Shown piece by piece: positions 26,363 to 38,105 of a stretch of 64,000 nucleotides of DNA. Source of the DNA: Rhyzopertha dominica (taxonomy: Eukaryota; Arthropoda; Insecta; Coleoptera; Bostrichidae); assembly GCA_025024175.1 (NCBI GenBank), contig QCXZ01000041.1:16549786-16613785 (forward strand), written 5' to 3'. The position numbers were made by a program, and so were the translations under genes. How positions within the stretch are numbered: position 1 is the stretch's first letter; each line of letters opens with the position of its first letter. The notes beneath the pieces were generated by a model that was not told the DNA's origin, did no database searches, and saw only the letters and a program-made list of their open reading frames with translations.

Positions 26363-26634
26363 AACTAGATGTTTGTAGGATCTCGGACAAAGGTAAACAA
26401 AACACTGCTGTGATTTCGGCTTTTTTACATATAAATTCATTAAATATTACTAGATTGTGTATTTTGCACTATGTTAGGCAAGGCTTTCACGCGGTTGAGT
26501 CCCAATATAAGAAATAAAAAAATTGTTTGCTGTTGCACCCCTGATGAAGGTATAATAATAAACGAATACTGAAACGACCGAAACCACAGCAGTGTTTTGA
26601 TTGCCTTTGTCTGAGATCCTACAAATATCTAGTT
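26363..26634. mobile_element. Small MITE, 272 bp, about 57-bp TIRs
   Basis: AACTAGATGTTTGTAGGATC (26363) continues through CAAAACACTGCTGTG to about 26420. It is matched in inverted orientation at 26575-26634 with few mismatches. The interior contains CCCCTGATGAAG...GAAACGACCGAAACC, a motif seen with dispersed arthropod repeats. No ORF. Confidence 0.7.
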
Positions 26635-26639
26635 ATATA

Positions 26640-28180
26640 CCATTGTGGGACACGAAAGCATCACATACAGTTATTAAATGAATACATGCGAAAACAAGAA
26701 TGTATGAAAACGATTGATAATTAAATAAAGAAAAAGCAAAGTTTAAACCATTATTATTGCTGCTCTTTTTTTAGTTCACCTAATAGGTATATACGACATA
26801 CAACAAAATAGACTAATATATATTAAATTTTTAAAAACAAGCCACTCTGCAAATGTTATCCATCCATTTCTAAAAGGCACTCGGGGACCTTCATAATTTC
26901 TAAGCAATATTTCACTATATCAGCTGTGGCTTAAAATTTCTGGAAGATAATCCAGTAGTCTATCATTTAAAAGAGGTTACTTAAGATAAAATCACAAAGA
27001 ATACCTACCATTGCAGACTAAAGAATGCTAAACCATACCAGTATTTTAAGTGCTATTTATCTAGACCTGTCTGGAGGATACCTATGGAAGTCTGTTTTCA
27101 ATGATACAATTTTGTCCAGCTATACTACTTACTAGTGGAATAAGGTTAGTTTTAAAATACAAAGTGACTAATTTTCAAGTCAGTTTAGGTGATTTGGTTT
27201 CTATTAATTTTTAGTTTCGATTCGACGGCATTTTCCGGATAGTGATAATAAAATTTATCGGTCTGCAGGTTTTGCAATATGGTTGCCGCATTATATCTAT
27301 TTCAGGATCAGAAAAAAACAATATTAGTATCAAATAATATATCTTTCGTAAAAGGCTTATCACCCATGTTCTGATAATTGTCTTCTTTCACTATGTATGC
27401 AAAATAAATTTAAATATGTCAATTTTTATTGTAATTCTACTTTCACTAAATACGTAGTCTATAAAACGTCTACCTTTTCTGAAATGTATCAAGTAATATT
27501 GTTTCATGGCAGTTCTTTACAATCCCTCCTTCCATTGCTTTTAAAGAAGGTGCTGTTATTTTTTATAATTTGTAGAAACATTTCAAAAACATCAAGTATG
27601 CACTTGCTTATGAAAGTTGCTTTATAAGTAAAACCAGACTCCTAATTTTGTTCCAATATCATTCGTTTTCCTCGTAAATGACAAAGCGAAATTAACTGGA
27701 GTAATATAAATACTTAGCTTTTGTATTAAAAGAGGCTGTCAATTAAATAGAAAGGAAATAATTTGCAAATATATAAACACTAACAGCCTACATCGTAATG
27801 TTGCAATAAACCCTCGTAAAAACTTACCCTCAAGAAGCAAATAGGGTATAAAAGTTGCGTTCAGTGTTTGCTATAGAACTATCAATAAATTTCATAATGG
27901 GGTTTGCTGATATTTGTAAATCATGTCAAACTTACGAGATTGTAAAAACAAAATCCGCAAAATCAATTACACAAGAAAAACAGGTTTTAAACGATACAAC
28001 TAACTTTGGTTTCCTACCTTTGAATAGCCGGAGATTCCTTTTGCACATCTAAGCTCATTGTTCACAACGCCGAATCACACCTAATTTAATCCAAAACTGT
28101 CAAAATCCACAAAAGAAAACGGTAACAATAGGATTCGCATTGTAACCCACGCACTGTAGGCGCATACTAAATCGTGTTAA
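26640..28180. other. Non-coding, no gene recognised
   Basis: AT-rich. Open frames at 27397-27627 and 27855-28052 show no recognisable protein family. Confidence 0.45.
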
Positions 28181-28214
28181 AAACGTGNACTTGCACACAT
28201 TATCGAGGTTTTCG

Positions 28215-28272
28215 CAAGTCGTATCCATGGCGACGATTCAATAAGAAAGTCGTTTCCATGACAACGAATCAA
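28215..28272 (+). promoter_or_regulatory. Tandem X-box-like (RFX) motifs
   Basis: GTTTCCATGACAAC (28252-28265) fits the X-box consensus RYYNYY-N2-RRNRAC fully. GTATCCATGGCGAC (28221-28234) fits with one mismatch. They lie 31 bp apart within a tandem duplication (AAGTCGT..TCCATG..CGA.TCAA). X-boxes bind RFX factors that switch on ciliary genes in animals. No gene start was recognised next to them, so the regulatory role is inferred. Confidence 0.4.
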
Positions 28273-28274
28273 CA

Positions 28275-31200
28275 ACTCCTACGGGGTTGCCACGCTGATA
28301 AATGTTATTTGCAGCATTTATAATAATTAATTAGTCTGCGTACCGCCTTTCTTTAACTCGCAATATATTGTGTAATAATTGTATGATATGATCGTAAATT
28401 TTACGAAATGTAGCAGAAACCATGAAGAAGAGACTGATGTGTTAACAAATTTTAGAAAGACCCAGTTTTTTGTCCCCCCTCCCCCATCAGCAGATGCAAT
28501 TTAACTTTTATAAATTCATTTTTGCCAAAATATCTATACCTGTAGACCTGTACAAACAATGATATTCCATTGCTATTTTGCATGGTTATCTGTTTCCATT
28601 CAATTTTTAACCAAGAGCAGGTTTATAGGATTCAAAATCTTGAATTAGCTACACAGGAAAGGATGGAAAACTATAGGTACAAAAATCACAAAAAAATCAC
28701 CAGCCACTCGCTATCGAGATTATTATAAACAGGTAAAATTGTATACATACCGGCGCTGGAAATTCATTAATGCGTACTAATACTTAATTACGAACAATAT
28801 GAAAAAACTCTTTATAAAAAGTTAAGATCAAGATAAAAGAGTTGAGATTTCTAATACCGTAATATGAAAAACATGAGAACATTCTAACTCTTAGGAATGT
28901 CACACTTCGAAGACTAAGTAGTAGGTTTTTGAGGAATTGGAAGAGATATAGACTGAAATTACACAAAACAATAAGCAAAAATGGAAAATCTGGATATAGA
29001 CGATAACAGAGAGAGATTTGCCAGTTAGCAGCATAGGCCGCGGCTTATAGGGGCGGCAGATTGCCGGGGGCAGTTTCAGGTCTCAAAGAAAATATTCAAT
29101 ACTTAAGTATTTCCAGTAAATAAATTAAATAATTATTGTTTGATTATATGATATTAATTGTCTCTAAACTCTAAAATATACAAAATTTAGGAGTTATGAT
29201 TGCCACGAAAAATAGCAACCCTAACCAATTTTTTAAAAGTAAAATATCGACTATTCCGGCTTTTAGGCAAACAAAAATTGGAATTAGAATATAAGACTAT
29301 CAAACAACTCTCTAAATCTAGGTACCTATTTATTACTAACCCTGTAGTATTATTGTATCAGTTTCCCAATTACTTGGTTATGGTTAGAACTTCTGACTTA
29401 GAAGTGATAAAGGTTTTTCGATTGTTTACCTTGAAAATTTCTCTAGAAGAAAAAAAACATATTTGGCACGCTAAAGTTCTCGTCGTAAGTTGCAAATAAT
29501 CAAATCTACAAGATTTTCCAATATGCCACTTTTCGGCTGCTAAAATCCACTATGTAAAGACGGGTAGGCGTTGTAACAACGGACAACCGCGCTACCCACC
29601 CACCTTAGTACACTCCGGCTACAAATTAATTCTAATTATTTCTAAATTCATTAGAAGCTTGTTGAACTCTGGTCCAAAACTGATCGCGCGTTTCCACTGA
29701 AACGGCACACACTAAAGAATCCATCTATCCCAACATTTATACATATATCATAAGGATCATCCTCCTCTTCCAATCCAGTCCTTATAAGCAGTATCAAGAA
29801 AGTGGCGACTTCCTGTTTATGTTAAAATATGCAGGGTATCCATCAGGCATAAACCAATACAGTTTGCTTAATTGTTAAAGGAAAATAAAATAAGGGAAAT
29901 ATTAATTTGTTTTGTATTTTACAACTAAATAGAAAATTGTACGCGAGTATTAAAATTGCGTTCCAACATCTTTTTTTATGGAACAGCTGTGGATCTTTCT
30001 TATATATGACGCTCCGGCCAGAGCTTTGGCTAATATCCAGACATAATGCAAATTTCAGAATATTGATCCAGTAGAATATCCTCTTTATGGTTTTCTGCTA
30101 CCTTGCCATCAAGTCCAGCTTCACCTTTCTCTCAGTCTTTGTTGAAGGGCTAGAAAGATTGATCGCAAGAATGCTTTCGGTTTAGAAATTTGTCGGTGTA
30201 CTCCGACTACAAAATTACATTGCATTTCACCATAAACTAAATGCATATCAGCGTATTCTTCATTAGTAAACACATGCATTAGTCAAGAAACTTTTAGAGT
30301 TTTACGTACCTATACAAAAACATGCCCACAAAATTAACTAATTAACTTGTTTGACGTACCTATGACTCACTTGTGTTTTATTTTCGTCTTGTTAATTGGC
30401 AAAAGCCACTCCAATTTTAAAAACTCTAAAAATTATAAAAAATCAAATGTTGAGAAACTTATCATAAGCCAATAATACGTGTTTTTTTCATAAATAATAC
30501 TCCGGAGTGCCTAAGCTTGCATTTAAAAATGTTATTTAATGTTTCCAGCTTGAATCCTGTGGGTAAAAGCCTTTTGAAAATACTCTGAAAACTGTCTTTT
30601 GGGCTCCATCTAGAAATGGTTGTAGCCCCCTTAGGAAGGAATATTGTACAATGATAGTTTGTGTTAAATCGGCCTAAAATCATCTGTAATGGTATGAGGT
30701 CTGCGTTTGGATGAATAGAAACTAATCGCCCTGTATAGTTACAGAGATAATGAACACTATGAACTTGTTTCATTTTACACTTTTAATTTATTACTAATTA
30801 ATAATTCATTCATTTCACTTTCCAATATTTATCTAACATACGTACATAATAAAGACTTGGGTAAGAAAAAGTGAATTACTCAAAGGCAAAAGGAGGGCTC
30901 AAAGTGAAGTGGTCTATACAAAGTAGGTATAATTCCGGCCCACATAAGAAATCCATCAAGTTTATGCAGCACAGCTATGAATGTCACAATCACCACTAAT
31001 AATATACAGAATTAAAGTTGTATTAGTCATTGAAGCAGTAGTCTCCAATTACTATAAAGTCTTAATACCTAAATCATAATAAATGTTTTCAAATAATTCG
31101 TCATTATCTCAATAGCCGCAATAATATAATCATAGTAATACCCTTGTCTGTATATGTATAATATTCCAACAATGGTAATACATACGCACCAAATATCATA

Positions 31201-31525
31201 TAACATGACAGTCATTATTACTCGCGGAATTTGAAATCATCGCTCACCGTACCAAGCAATATGCGCTTAAATACCTACTTAAGTTATTATAGCATCTGCA
31301 TGACAACTTTAAACGGTCCGATTTTTTTAGCTTCAACGCCTAAAACTATTATTAAAGAAATGGACTCACCCTACAACACTGTATCCGTTAATTCCATCGG
31401 CACTTGCACTTCACAGCACCACAAAATATTTAGCCACAAACACAACAGCACTAAGGAACACGGACGTAAAGCGCGCACTCCGGACTCCCATCAAACACAA
31501 CACCGTCGATTTTACAAGCAATAAA
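28275..31525. other. Non-coding, no gene recognised
   Basis: AT-rich overall. Open frames at 29200-29499, 30462-30773 and 31231-31524 (up to 103 residues) resemble no known family and have no convincing splice context. A purine/pyrimidine-mixed patch at 29540-29700 is less AT-rich. Confidence 0.4.
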
Positions 31526-31529
31526 ATAA

Positions 31530-31880
31530 CTCCCACATAGCCGAATACTCGAAATCAGTCAGGTAAATGAGAGTACAAGGTTGCGACCCGCGAACAGCGC
31601 TCCGTTTGAGCACACGTCAATTTGCGTCTTGAGCATCAACGTTTTACGCGCCAAACATTTTGACGACTAACTCCGCGCTCACAACAGAAAGCAGCGCTGA
31701 TCTTTCGCCGCTGATCCGCTATTTCACGGCGTGTTACATAAAACACGCTGGTCATTCCGTCACACCGTCCTTCTCCTAGGTCGCTACTGTTGCGATCGTT
31801 TTTTCTTCTGGTTTGATGCAGTTTCTTCACTTTGATTTTTGCGTCGTCGCCAGCTGGTGGAACTGGCAAAAAAAAACAAA
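31530..31880. promoter_or_regulatory. CpG-dense island, possible promoter or 5' exon
   Basis: This 350-bp patch stands out: GCGACCCGCGAACAGCGC, TTTTACGCGCC, CTCCGCGCTC, CGCCGCTGATCCGC and GCGTCGTCGCC. Such CpG-dense patches in AT-rich insect genomes often mark 5' exons or promoters. A possible splice donor (CAG|GTAAAT) is at about 31561 on the plus strand. A 107-residue minus-strand frame (31636-31959) is open across it but matches nothing known. Gene and strand are unknown. Confidence 0.3.
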
Positions 31881-31959
31881 TCAACCTCGTTTGAAAACTC
31901 AAGACAAGCCCGATAAAATAACAATTCAGAGCAGTGTGTATGGTTGAAACTAGGAGCAA

Positions 31960-34320
31960 GATATTAGAATATTCTTTTTTACGCCCTTAATTCAACCTAC
32001 AAAATATGTGTTCAGATTTACAAGAACCAGATCTTCCGAGAAATAACGTTTTTTCCAGCAAGCTGATGCACCACACTGTTAAAAGGGAATGTGGAGTCCG
32101 ATTGAATGTCCAGCCAAATCCCCAGATCTGGCAAGTAAATAAAGTTACGTTAGTAAACCGGAAAATTTTGAATATTTAAAAGCATGTATACATCACGAAA
32201 CCATTGATAATATTGAAAGAGGATTTATTCATCGTCTTATTTACCGTCAAGTAATTACCAATGCCATTGAATTGACTATTTTTCAAATTATTGTAAAATC
32301 CATACTCGCGAATTGCCTTTTCTAACATGTATATCTAAAAATTTGCTATTTAGATGGCTCGAAGCATTTTATTACTTATCCATTACATACTTTACGGAAG
32401 CAGTGTAATTTGTAACATATACATAGTACAACCTTTTCTCAAACTATATAAATACGTTTAGATGATAAAATTGCTATTTCTATATGAGTTTAGTAGTTGG
32501 AGGTATATTACCTACCTACTGCTTTACCTAATCTGTGCATGCATGTGCTAAATGTTTTCTGATTACGTAGCATATCTACGAATCACAATGGTATTAAAAC
32601 AAACAATCGACTATTGTTACACTACACATAGCTTTTGCACTGCTTTTTTAGCAATGAAATTTGAAATTCCTCGGAGTGAACGTGTTTTTAAACATGAAAA
32701 CCATGTGCCCATCTGTTGGTAACGGTCTAAACATCAGAAAAAAAACAACCAGAATAAGCACTCTGGATGTAAATAAAAATCACGTATTTTGATTTTATGT
32801 AGTTGTTGGTGTTTATTTGTGGAGTCCTTTGGGTGTTAATTTTTCTTATTGTATTTAGTTGTGGTTGATTTTATGGTTTGCATATTTTTCTCACTTTTGG
32901 TTGATTGTTATAATTTGTAATAATGCGACGTTTGGGGACATGCCTATGCTGCGATACAGTGCAACAGCGACGTAGGTACGCTGGAAACAACTTTATCTTT
33001 TTAGTTTTCCAAAGGATATTTTGAGGTTTGTTTTTTCTGGCGACAATTCTGCGTAATTTGTCTTAATTTTTCTATGGGGGAGCTAAACAATGGACAACAG
33101 CTTGTTGTTGCGATTCTTAGAGGCTGGGAGGTATAGACTCCGAACGTGAGTATAACTAGAGCACTGTGGGACTCTGGTGGTTGTATTAAAAGGATTGTTG
33201 CCTTAGATGAAGCTGGTAACAATCGCGCTGTTTTACGTCACACTGTCGCTGACAGAATCTACGAATGACATAGTGTAATGTGAGTTTAATTTCATTTCTT
33301 CTAGTTCCTTAAAAATTAGGCATCCAAAACGATACGAGTTTAAAACCACACGTGTTAATGTTTGTTTTCGCTGCTCCAGGTTGAGTTCTGGTATCTGAGC
33401 GAAGTTTTAGAATATTAGGTTATTCAGTTTAGCTGTGAATTTTAAACAGTGAAGTGTGTTTTATGTGTACAGGGTGTAATCAAGAAATCAGAGTGAGTAC
33501 GCTCACTAAGTGTCTTAGTTCATAATAAATGGGAAAAGCTTAGGCAGGTAGCTAATGATGCGCATAGGTAGATATCAGTGTCGTAGGTAGGATATTTATG
33601 ATTAGAATGATATTTTAATAGATATGGTAGATAACTGATAGATTGAAGCTAAAATACAGGGTAATACATATAAAGTTAGAGGTAATAATTAAGTATCAGC
33701 CACGTGAGCTTTGATTAGGTGGACAGGTGAATCTCTGGTCTCAGTAGTGTTGGTACTGTTTGGTCGGGGGGCGGCAAAGACGGGTAGGTCCTTGGTCCGT
33801 GCTCACATGTGGACATGGATTTGTCTGAAGGCGGTTTTGTTTGGACCTCCAGGTTATCAGTATGCGGGAGCATGCCTGGATTGGATGCTGTCCCGGTCGG
33901 CTGATTCCTCTGGACCGTGCCACCAGGGGTGTGGACGGAAGCAAGACAGTACATTTGCAGAATGATGTGTATAGTAAATGATTTGCTATGAAGGAGACAG
34001 AGATAAGCCAATTCTTAGTTTTTGAAGTCTAAGTTATGAGTTGATTATGTAGAAGGACTAGATAGGTAGATTTTATTAAGATATAATAATGGGGCCTAAC
34101 TTAGTTTGACATGTTGGACTGGACACTTATCCATGTTTTTAATTATGACAAGTGTTGCACGCCCAGGCCAGATTTTTAAGAGTAATTCTGAAGATAGAAA
34201 CTGGTGAGTGATGAGCTCGAATAGTTGCTTGGTTATCCTAATAATTTAATGTACGGTACGTTTCTGTTTGGTTTGCAGTCAGTCGGCTGAAGAGAGAGCG
34301 GTAACCATACAGCGTACGGA
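31960..34320. other. Non-coding; GC-richer patch at about 33710-33950
   Basis: No gene recognised. The patch at 33710-33950 is unusually G-rich on the plus strand (TCGGGGGGCGGCAAAG) and open in several frames, which reflects composition rather than coding. A TACAGGGTG MITE tag occurs at about 33471. Confidence 0.4.
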
Positions 34321-34339
34321 GTAGTGTACGATTACGATT

Positions 34340-34378
34340 ACACTTACACGTACTCTCTCTCTCCTACTCGCCCTCCCC
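34340..34378 (+). repeat. CT-rich pyrimidine tract
   Basis: ACTCTCTCTCTCCTACTCGC followed by CCTCCCCTCACT forms a low-complexity pyrimidine tract. Confidence 0.6.
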
Positions 34379-34479
34379 TCACTTACAATAGCTGTTACCT
34401 TAAAAAAGCAAGTTACATTACATTTGTAAGTAATAATCTCATTTACCTACCATTTGATGAACTTTTGCCAAATGCAACT

Positions 34480-35600
34480 TGGCATTACCTTATATTAACA
34501 AAGTTTTGGGTTTATGTGTTGGATAGACCGAGTGTTTCACTGAAAGGTCTATTTATCGTTTGGTAACCACGTTGGGAGGTCTTGGATTACTTGTCTAAAC
34601 AATCACTGGTAACTACCAGTGCGAAATCTACCACGGGTTAGGATATTCCAAATGACATTGAACGTTTGATCATCAAATGCTATCTTTATACAACGAATCC
34701 AAGTGTAGAGAATTGTGGCAAGACAAGGGAATGCCTAGTTACATTGTCCAAATGTGTTACTAAATCGTAGGTTTGTCAAACGAAACCAAGCATAGAGGTA
34801 GATAGCTAGGCGTATATTGCTTTGCATACCATATTATTGTAATATAGCAAAGCAAAACCCACCGGGCTGTAGTGAATTCCGAATCACATTAACAAAGTGT
34901 TGGATTTATCTGTGAACCCAGGGTATTGACCAAAGGTGGATCTACTTTTCGAAGCTAACAACAGCGGTCATGTAATGGCTTGTATAATTATCATTGTAAT
35001 TCGACAATGCCAGACCTACAAGACAGAAGGGGATTATTTAGCAAAGTGTTAGATTTATTAGTTGGTTGGATAAACCGAGTGATGAATGAATGAATTCTAG
35101 TACAAAAAAAGATGGCCAGACGTGCAGTGATTGTACAGCGTATCATTGTGAGCTGACAATCCAAGATCCGCCGGCAGAATTACATTTAGAAAAGGGTGTT
35201 GGATTTATCTGTTGATGGTTGGAGCAAGTGTATCACCTAAAAGTCCATTTAGCTTTCAAGCCAATTGCAGAGGCCAGGTGTTGCTTTGTTTATACCATCA
35301 CAGACAACTGGCAATGACAAACCTACCAAGCATCAAGGGATTCCAAATTACATTGAGAACTCTTATCACCAAATGGTAGGTTTTTCTAACACTTCCGTTT
35401 GCAAAAGAAGGGGATGCCGAGTTATATTAACAAAGTGTTGGATTTATCTGTTAGATGGATCATTCGAGTAGTCAACTAACTTTAGAAGCCAACTACAGAT
35501 ACCATATATGCCTTGTCTAGAGCAGCAATGACAAATGGCAGTGCTAACCTACCGGCCACTAGATAGGTGCTTCTCTATACACATACCTATGGATCACCCT
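34480..35600 (+). repeat. Degenerate tandem-like repeat (ACAAAGTGTTGGATTTATCTG)
   Basis: AACAAAGTGTTGGATTTATC-like cores recur at about 34500, 34891, 35041, 35191 and 35431, spaced about 150-390 bp. Each is followed by variants of TTGGATGGACCGAGTG, TTTCGAAGCCAAC, TGCCTTGTCTAG and ACAAACCTACCA. Another diverged copy lies at 37420-37640, just left of the foldback element. The unit is roughly 150-240 bp and heavily mutated: an old satellite or dispersed repeat. Confidence 0.6.
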
Positions 35601-35639
35601 GCCGTATAGTGTGAAAGTGTAACGGCCATGGAACAGACG

Positions 35640-36000
35640 TGTCGCTTTTGAGAAATGGCACCAATATTATCAAAACATCAAAGAATCTGTATAGCATTGG
35701 CGGTTTCCATGCTGCTACNACAAAAAAAAAGAAAAAGGAATCCTGTGTGGGATGGTTACAGAGACGAAAAGAATTGTGCCACATTACGCCATGCAAGAAT
35801 TACAAGTAGATGATCTTAAAAACTTTCTGCGAATGGATGTAGATTCTTTTGAAGAGATTTCTTGTATGGAGACACAAAGAATAGAAAAACAAGATACACT
35901 AATGCGAAAGACCATAAGTGCTAGAGGGCGATTAACTGCTACTTTACGGTTTTTGATTAGCGGGCAAAGCTACGAGGATTTAAAATTTAGTCAACAAACT
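35640..36000 (+). pseudogene. PIF/Harbinger transposase fragment (HARBI1-like)
   Basis: The frame from about 35785 reads MQELQVDDLKNFLRMDVDSF and then KQDTLMRKTISARGRLTATL with SGQSYEDLKFS. This is the characteristic N-terminal region of insect Harbinger/ALP1-like nuclease-transposases. The preceding part (WLQRRKELC at about 35751) is in a different frame and interrupted by an A-run containing an N. After KFS the homology stops, so the catalytic DDE part is missing. It is a truncated, frame-shifted relic. Confidence 0.75.
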
Positions 36001-36111
36001 GACTGCAAAAGTGAGAAATTGCCCCAGTCACACTACACACGCGTGCAGTGGCAAGGGAACATGAACCGATCTAGGGAGCTAGTAATATTTGGAGCATTGA
36101 CATATTATTAA

Positions 36112-37419
36112 ATGGACACGACATCTCATTCATAAATACGGTTGGAACTGACACCAAGACCAATGAGGTTAAGGGAAGCGGGGGTACGAGGGGGAGATAC
36201 AGTTTTCCTCCAAGCACATTGCCCTACTGTTATAAAAGGGTCAACAGTGAGATAATTTAACTTACTTAACAAAAGCGGAGCGTACATCAATAATATTTCG
36301 AACAATCTTTCAGTTGAAGCAAAGAAACATCTTTTTGTAAAGCAAACACTAATTTAATTTCGTTACAAGCGGGAAAATGTTTTGGCCGAAAGCATCAACG
36401 CAGTTCTAGCATTAGTATTCATTAATCAACACTTAACGAGAAAACACTCGACATTCTTCACATAGAAAGGAAAAGGAAAAAAAATCAGAAACTGCGAAAA
36501 CGAAATTTATTGTCAAATAAAAAGAAATACATATAATCAAAATCAGCATCAGGCATCACTGAATTACTTACTCCGAACACATCGGCTCTCTTCTTCTACC
36601 TACAAATATTTATTTTTGAAACGTCTACCACTAACAGTAATCATTTTCCATATGTATTAATCCTTCACTATCAACTTCATTACATTTTATAAAAGTATTC
36701 TTCTATAAAGTAACTAATTTCGTTAAATTTATCAAACGACGCCTATGACAACAAATATAAACATAACCTAAACAATGCTTAACGGTGAACTGATACGGTT
36801 TTCTCCTTAGAGCCCACCTTTTTGCATACTTGACACATCCGCACCATTGCCTGGGTTAATTTTTTATACGACTTGTCCTTAAACAGCTCGCAATAAGCTC
36901 TTTTTAACCAAAAATTTACACCACACTACTCAACACATACAGAACATTCTAAACACCAATAGTACAGTGGACGATCTCATACATGTATAAAAGAGGGGAT
37001 ACCGCATCTCATTAACAGAAAGCGCATTGTTGTGAAGCCAACATCTGAATGGCGTGAAATTAGCGCAATAACAAACTTTGTTTTCCACCCGCGGCATTGG
37101 CGTGCCGTAATTTGCATTCTTCAGTATGCTTCTGAAACCTAAAAATAATAGATAGGAAAAAAATATTGTATGAATATGATTTATGCACACATATAAAACT
37201 CATTTTTTTGTTATACACTAGTAAACAATTCATCTTTCAGTAGTAGTGTTGTAAAATATCGGCATAATAAGCAATTTAAATACCGCACGCCTATGAATCT
37301 TAACCTTAAATACTACTTGGGTGTTACATACCTGTGAAATGAAACATTGGGTTAACACATATCAATCTTTCTGCACATTTGACACTGCCTGATCATCTTA
37401 TCACTGCTACCGTTAACAA
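36112..37419. other. Non-coding, no gene recognised
   Basis: No recognisable exon. The minus-strand frame at 36930-37190 has no known similarity. Confidence 0.45.
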
Positions 37420-37656
37420 TTATATGGAAATCGATAGAGCGAGTGTAGACGATTTATCTTTCGAAACTATGTGCAGAGATCATGTATTGCCTTGTCTAGA
37501 CCAGCACACAGCTAGCAGTCAAAAACCTTCCAGGCGATAAGAAATTGCAATGGGCAATTGTAAGCATATGTTATAGTTTATCTGATGAATCCAAGTGCAG
37601 ATACGCGTGTATTACCTGGTTACGACTCCCATAGTTGAAATTAGAGCAGCGCCACT
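37420..37656 (+). repeat. Diverged copy of the 34.5-35.6 kb repeat
   Basis: GATTTATCTTTCGAAAC, ATCATGTATTGCCTTGTCTA, CAGGCGATAAG and TTATCTGATGAATCCAAGTG align with the units at 34480-35600. It ends at the target site of the foldback element. Confidence 0.45.
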
Positions 37657-37665
37657 TCTGCGACT
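37657..37665 (+). repeat. 9-bp target-site duplication, left copy
   Basis: TCTGCGACT directly precedes the left terminus of the foldback element. The identical 9 bases follow the right terminus at 44134-44142. Confidence 0.9.
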
Positions 37666-38105
37666 ATGTGGCTGAAGACAGCAACGAATTCAGAAACGAA
37701 AAACGAAATATTACAGTGGACCAGACAAATATTGCATTTAAGGGACTAGCAGTAGGGTTACGCGACAGGTACAGCTATTTTTGATTAGGTACTGCATATA
37801 AGCATGTTATGGTCACATTTCTATGCCTCGTATAAAAAACTACCAGGAAAAAAACACCCCACCCCAAAACAATCAAACAAATGACTACCCTGTCTTCGCC
37901 GATATCAAGAGCCGTTACAACGTTTATATTATGTAGCTACATTTACAACAATTAAAATTGTATAATTTATAAAATATTGGCATTCGGCGATGAAAAATGG
38001 CAGTTTAAAATTTAAAGCAATATCTACGTAAGTTTAAGATCAAGCTGTTACACCTCCAGATTTAGAAGGTAATAACGAAAAACATCTTGGCAACCGTACC
38101 AACCC

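Noticed and set aside
29200..29499. 99-residue open frame (starts at a TTG)
   Set aside because: No ATG start and no family similarity; consistent with chance in AT-rich DNA.
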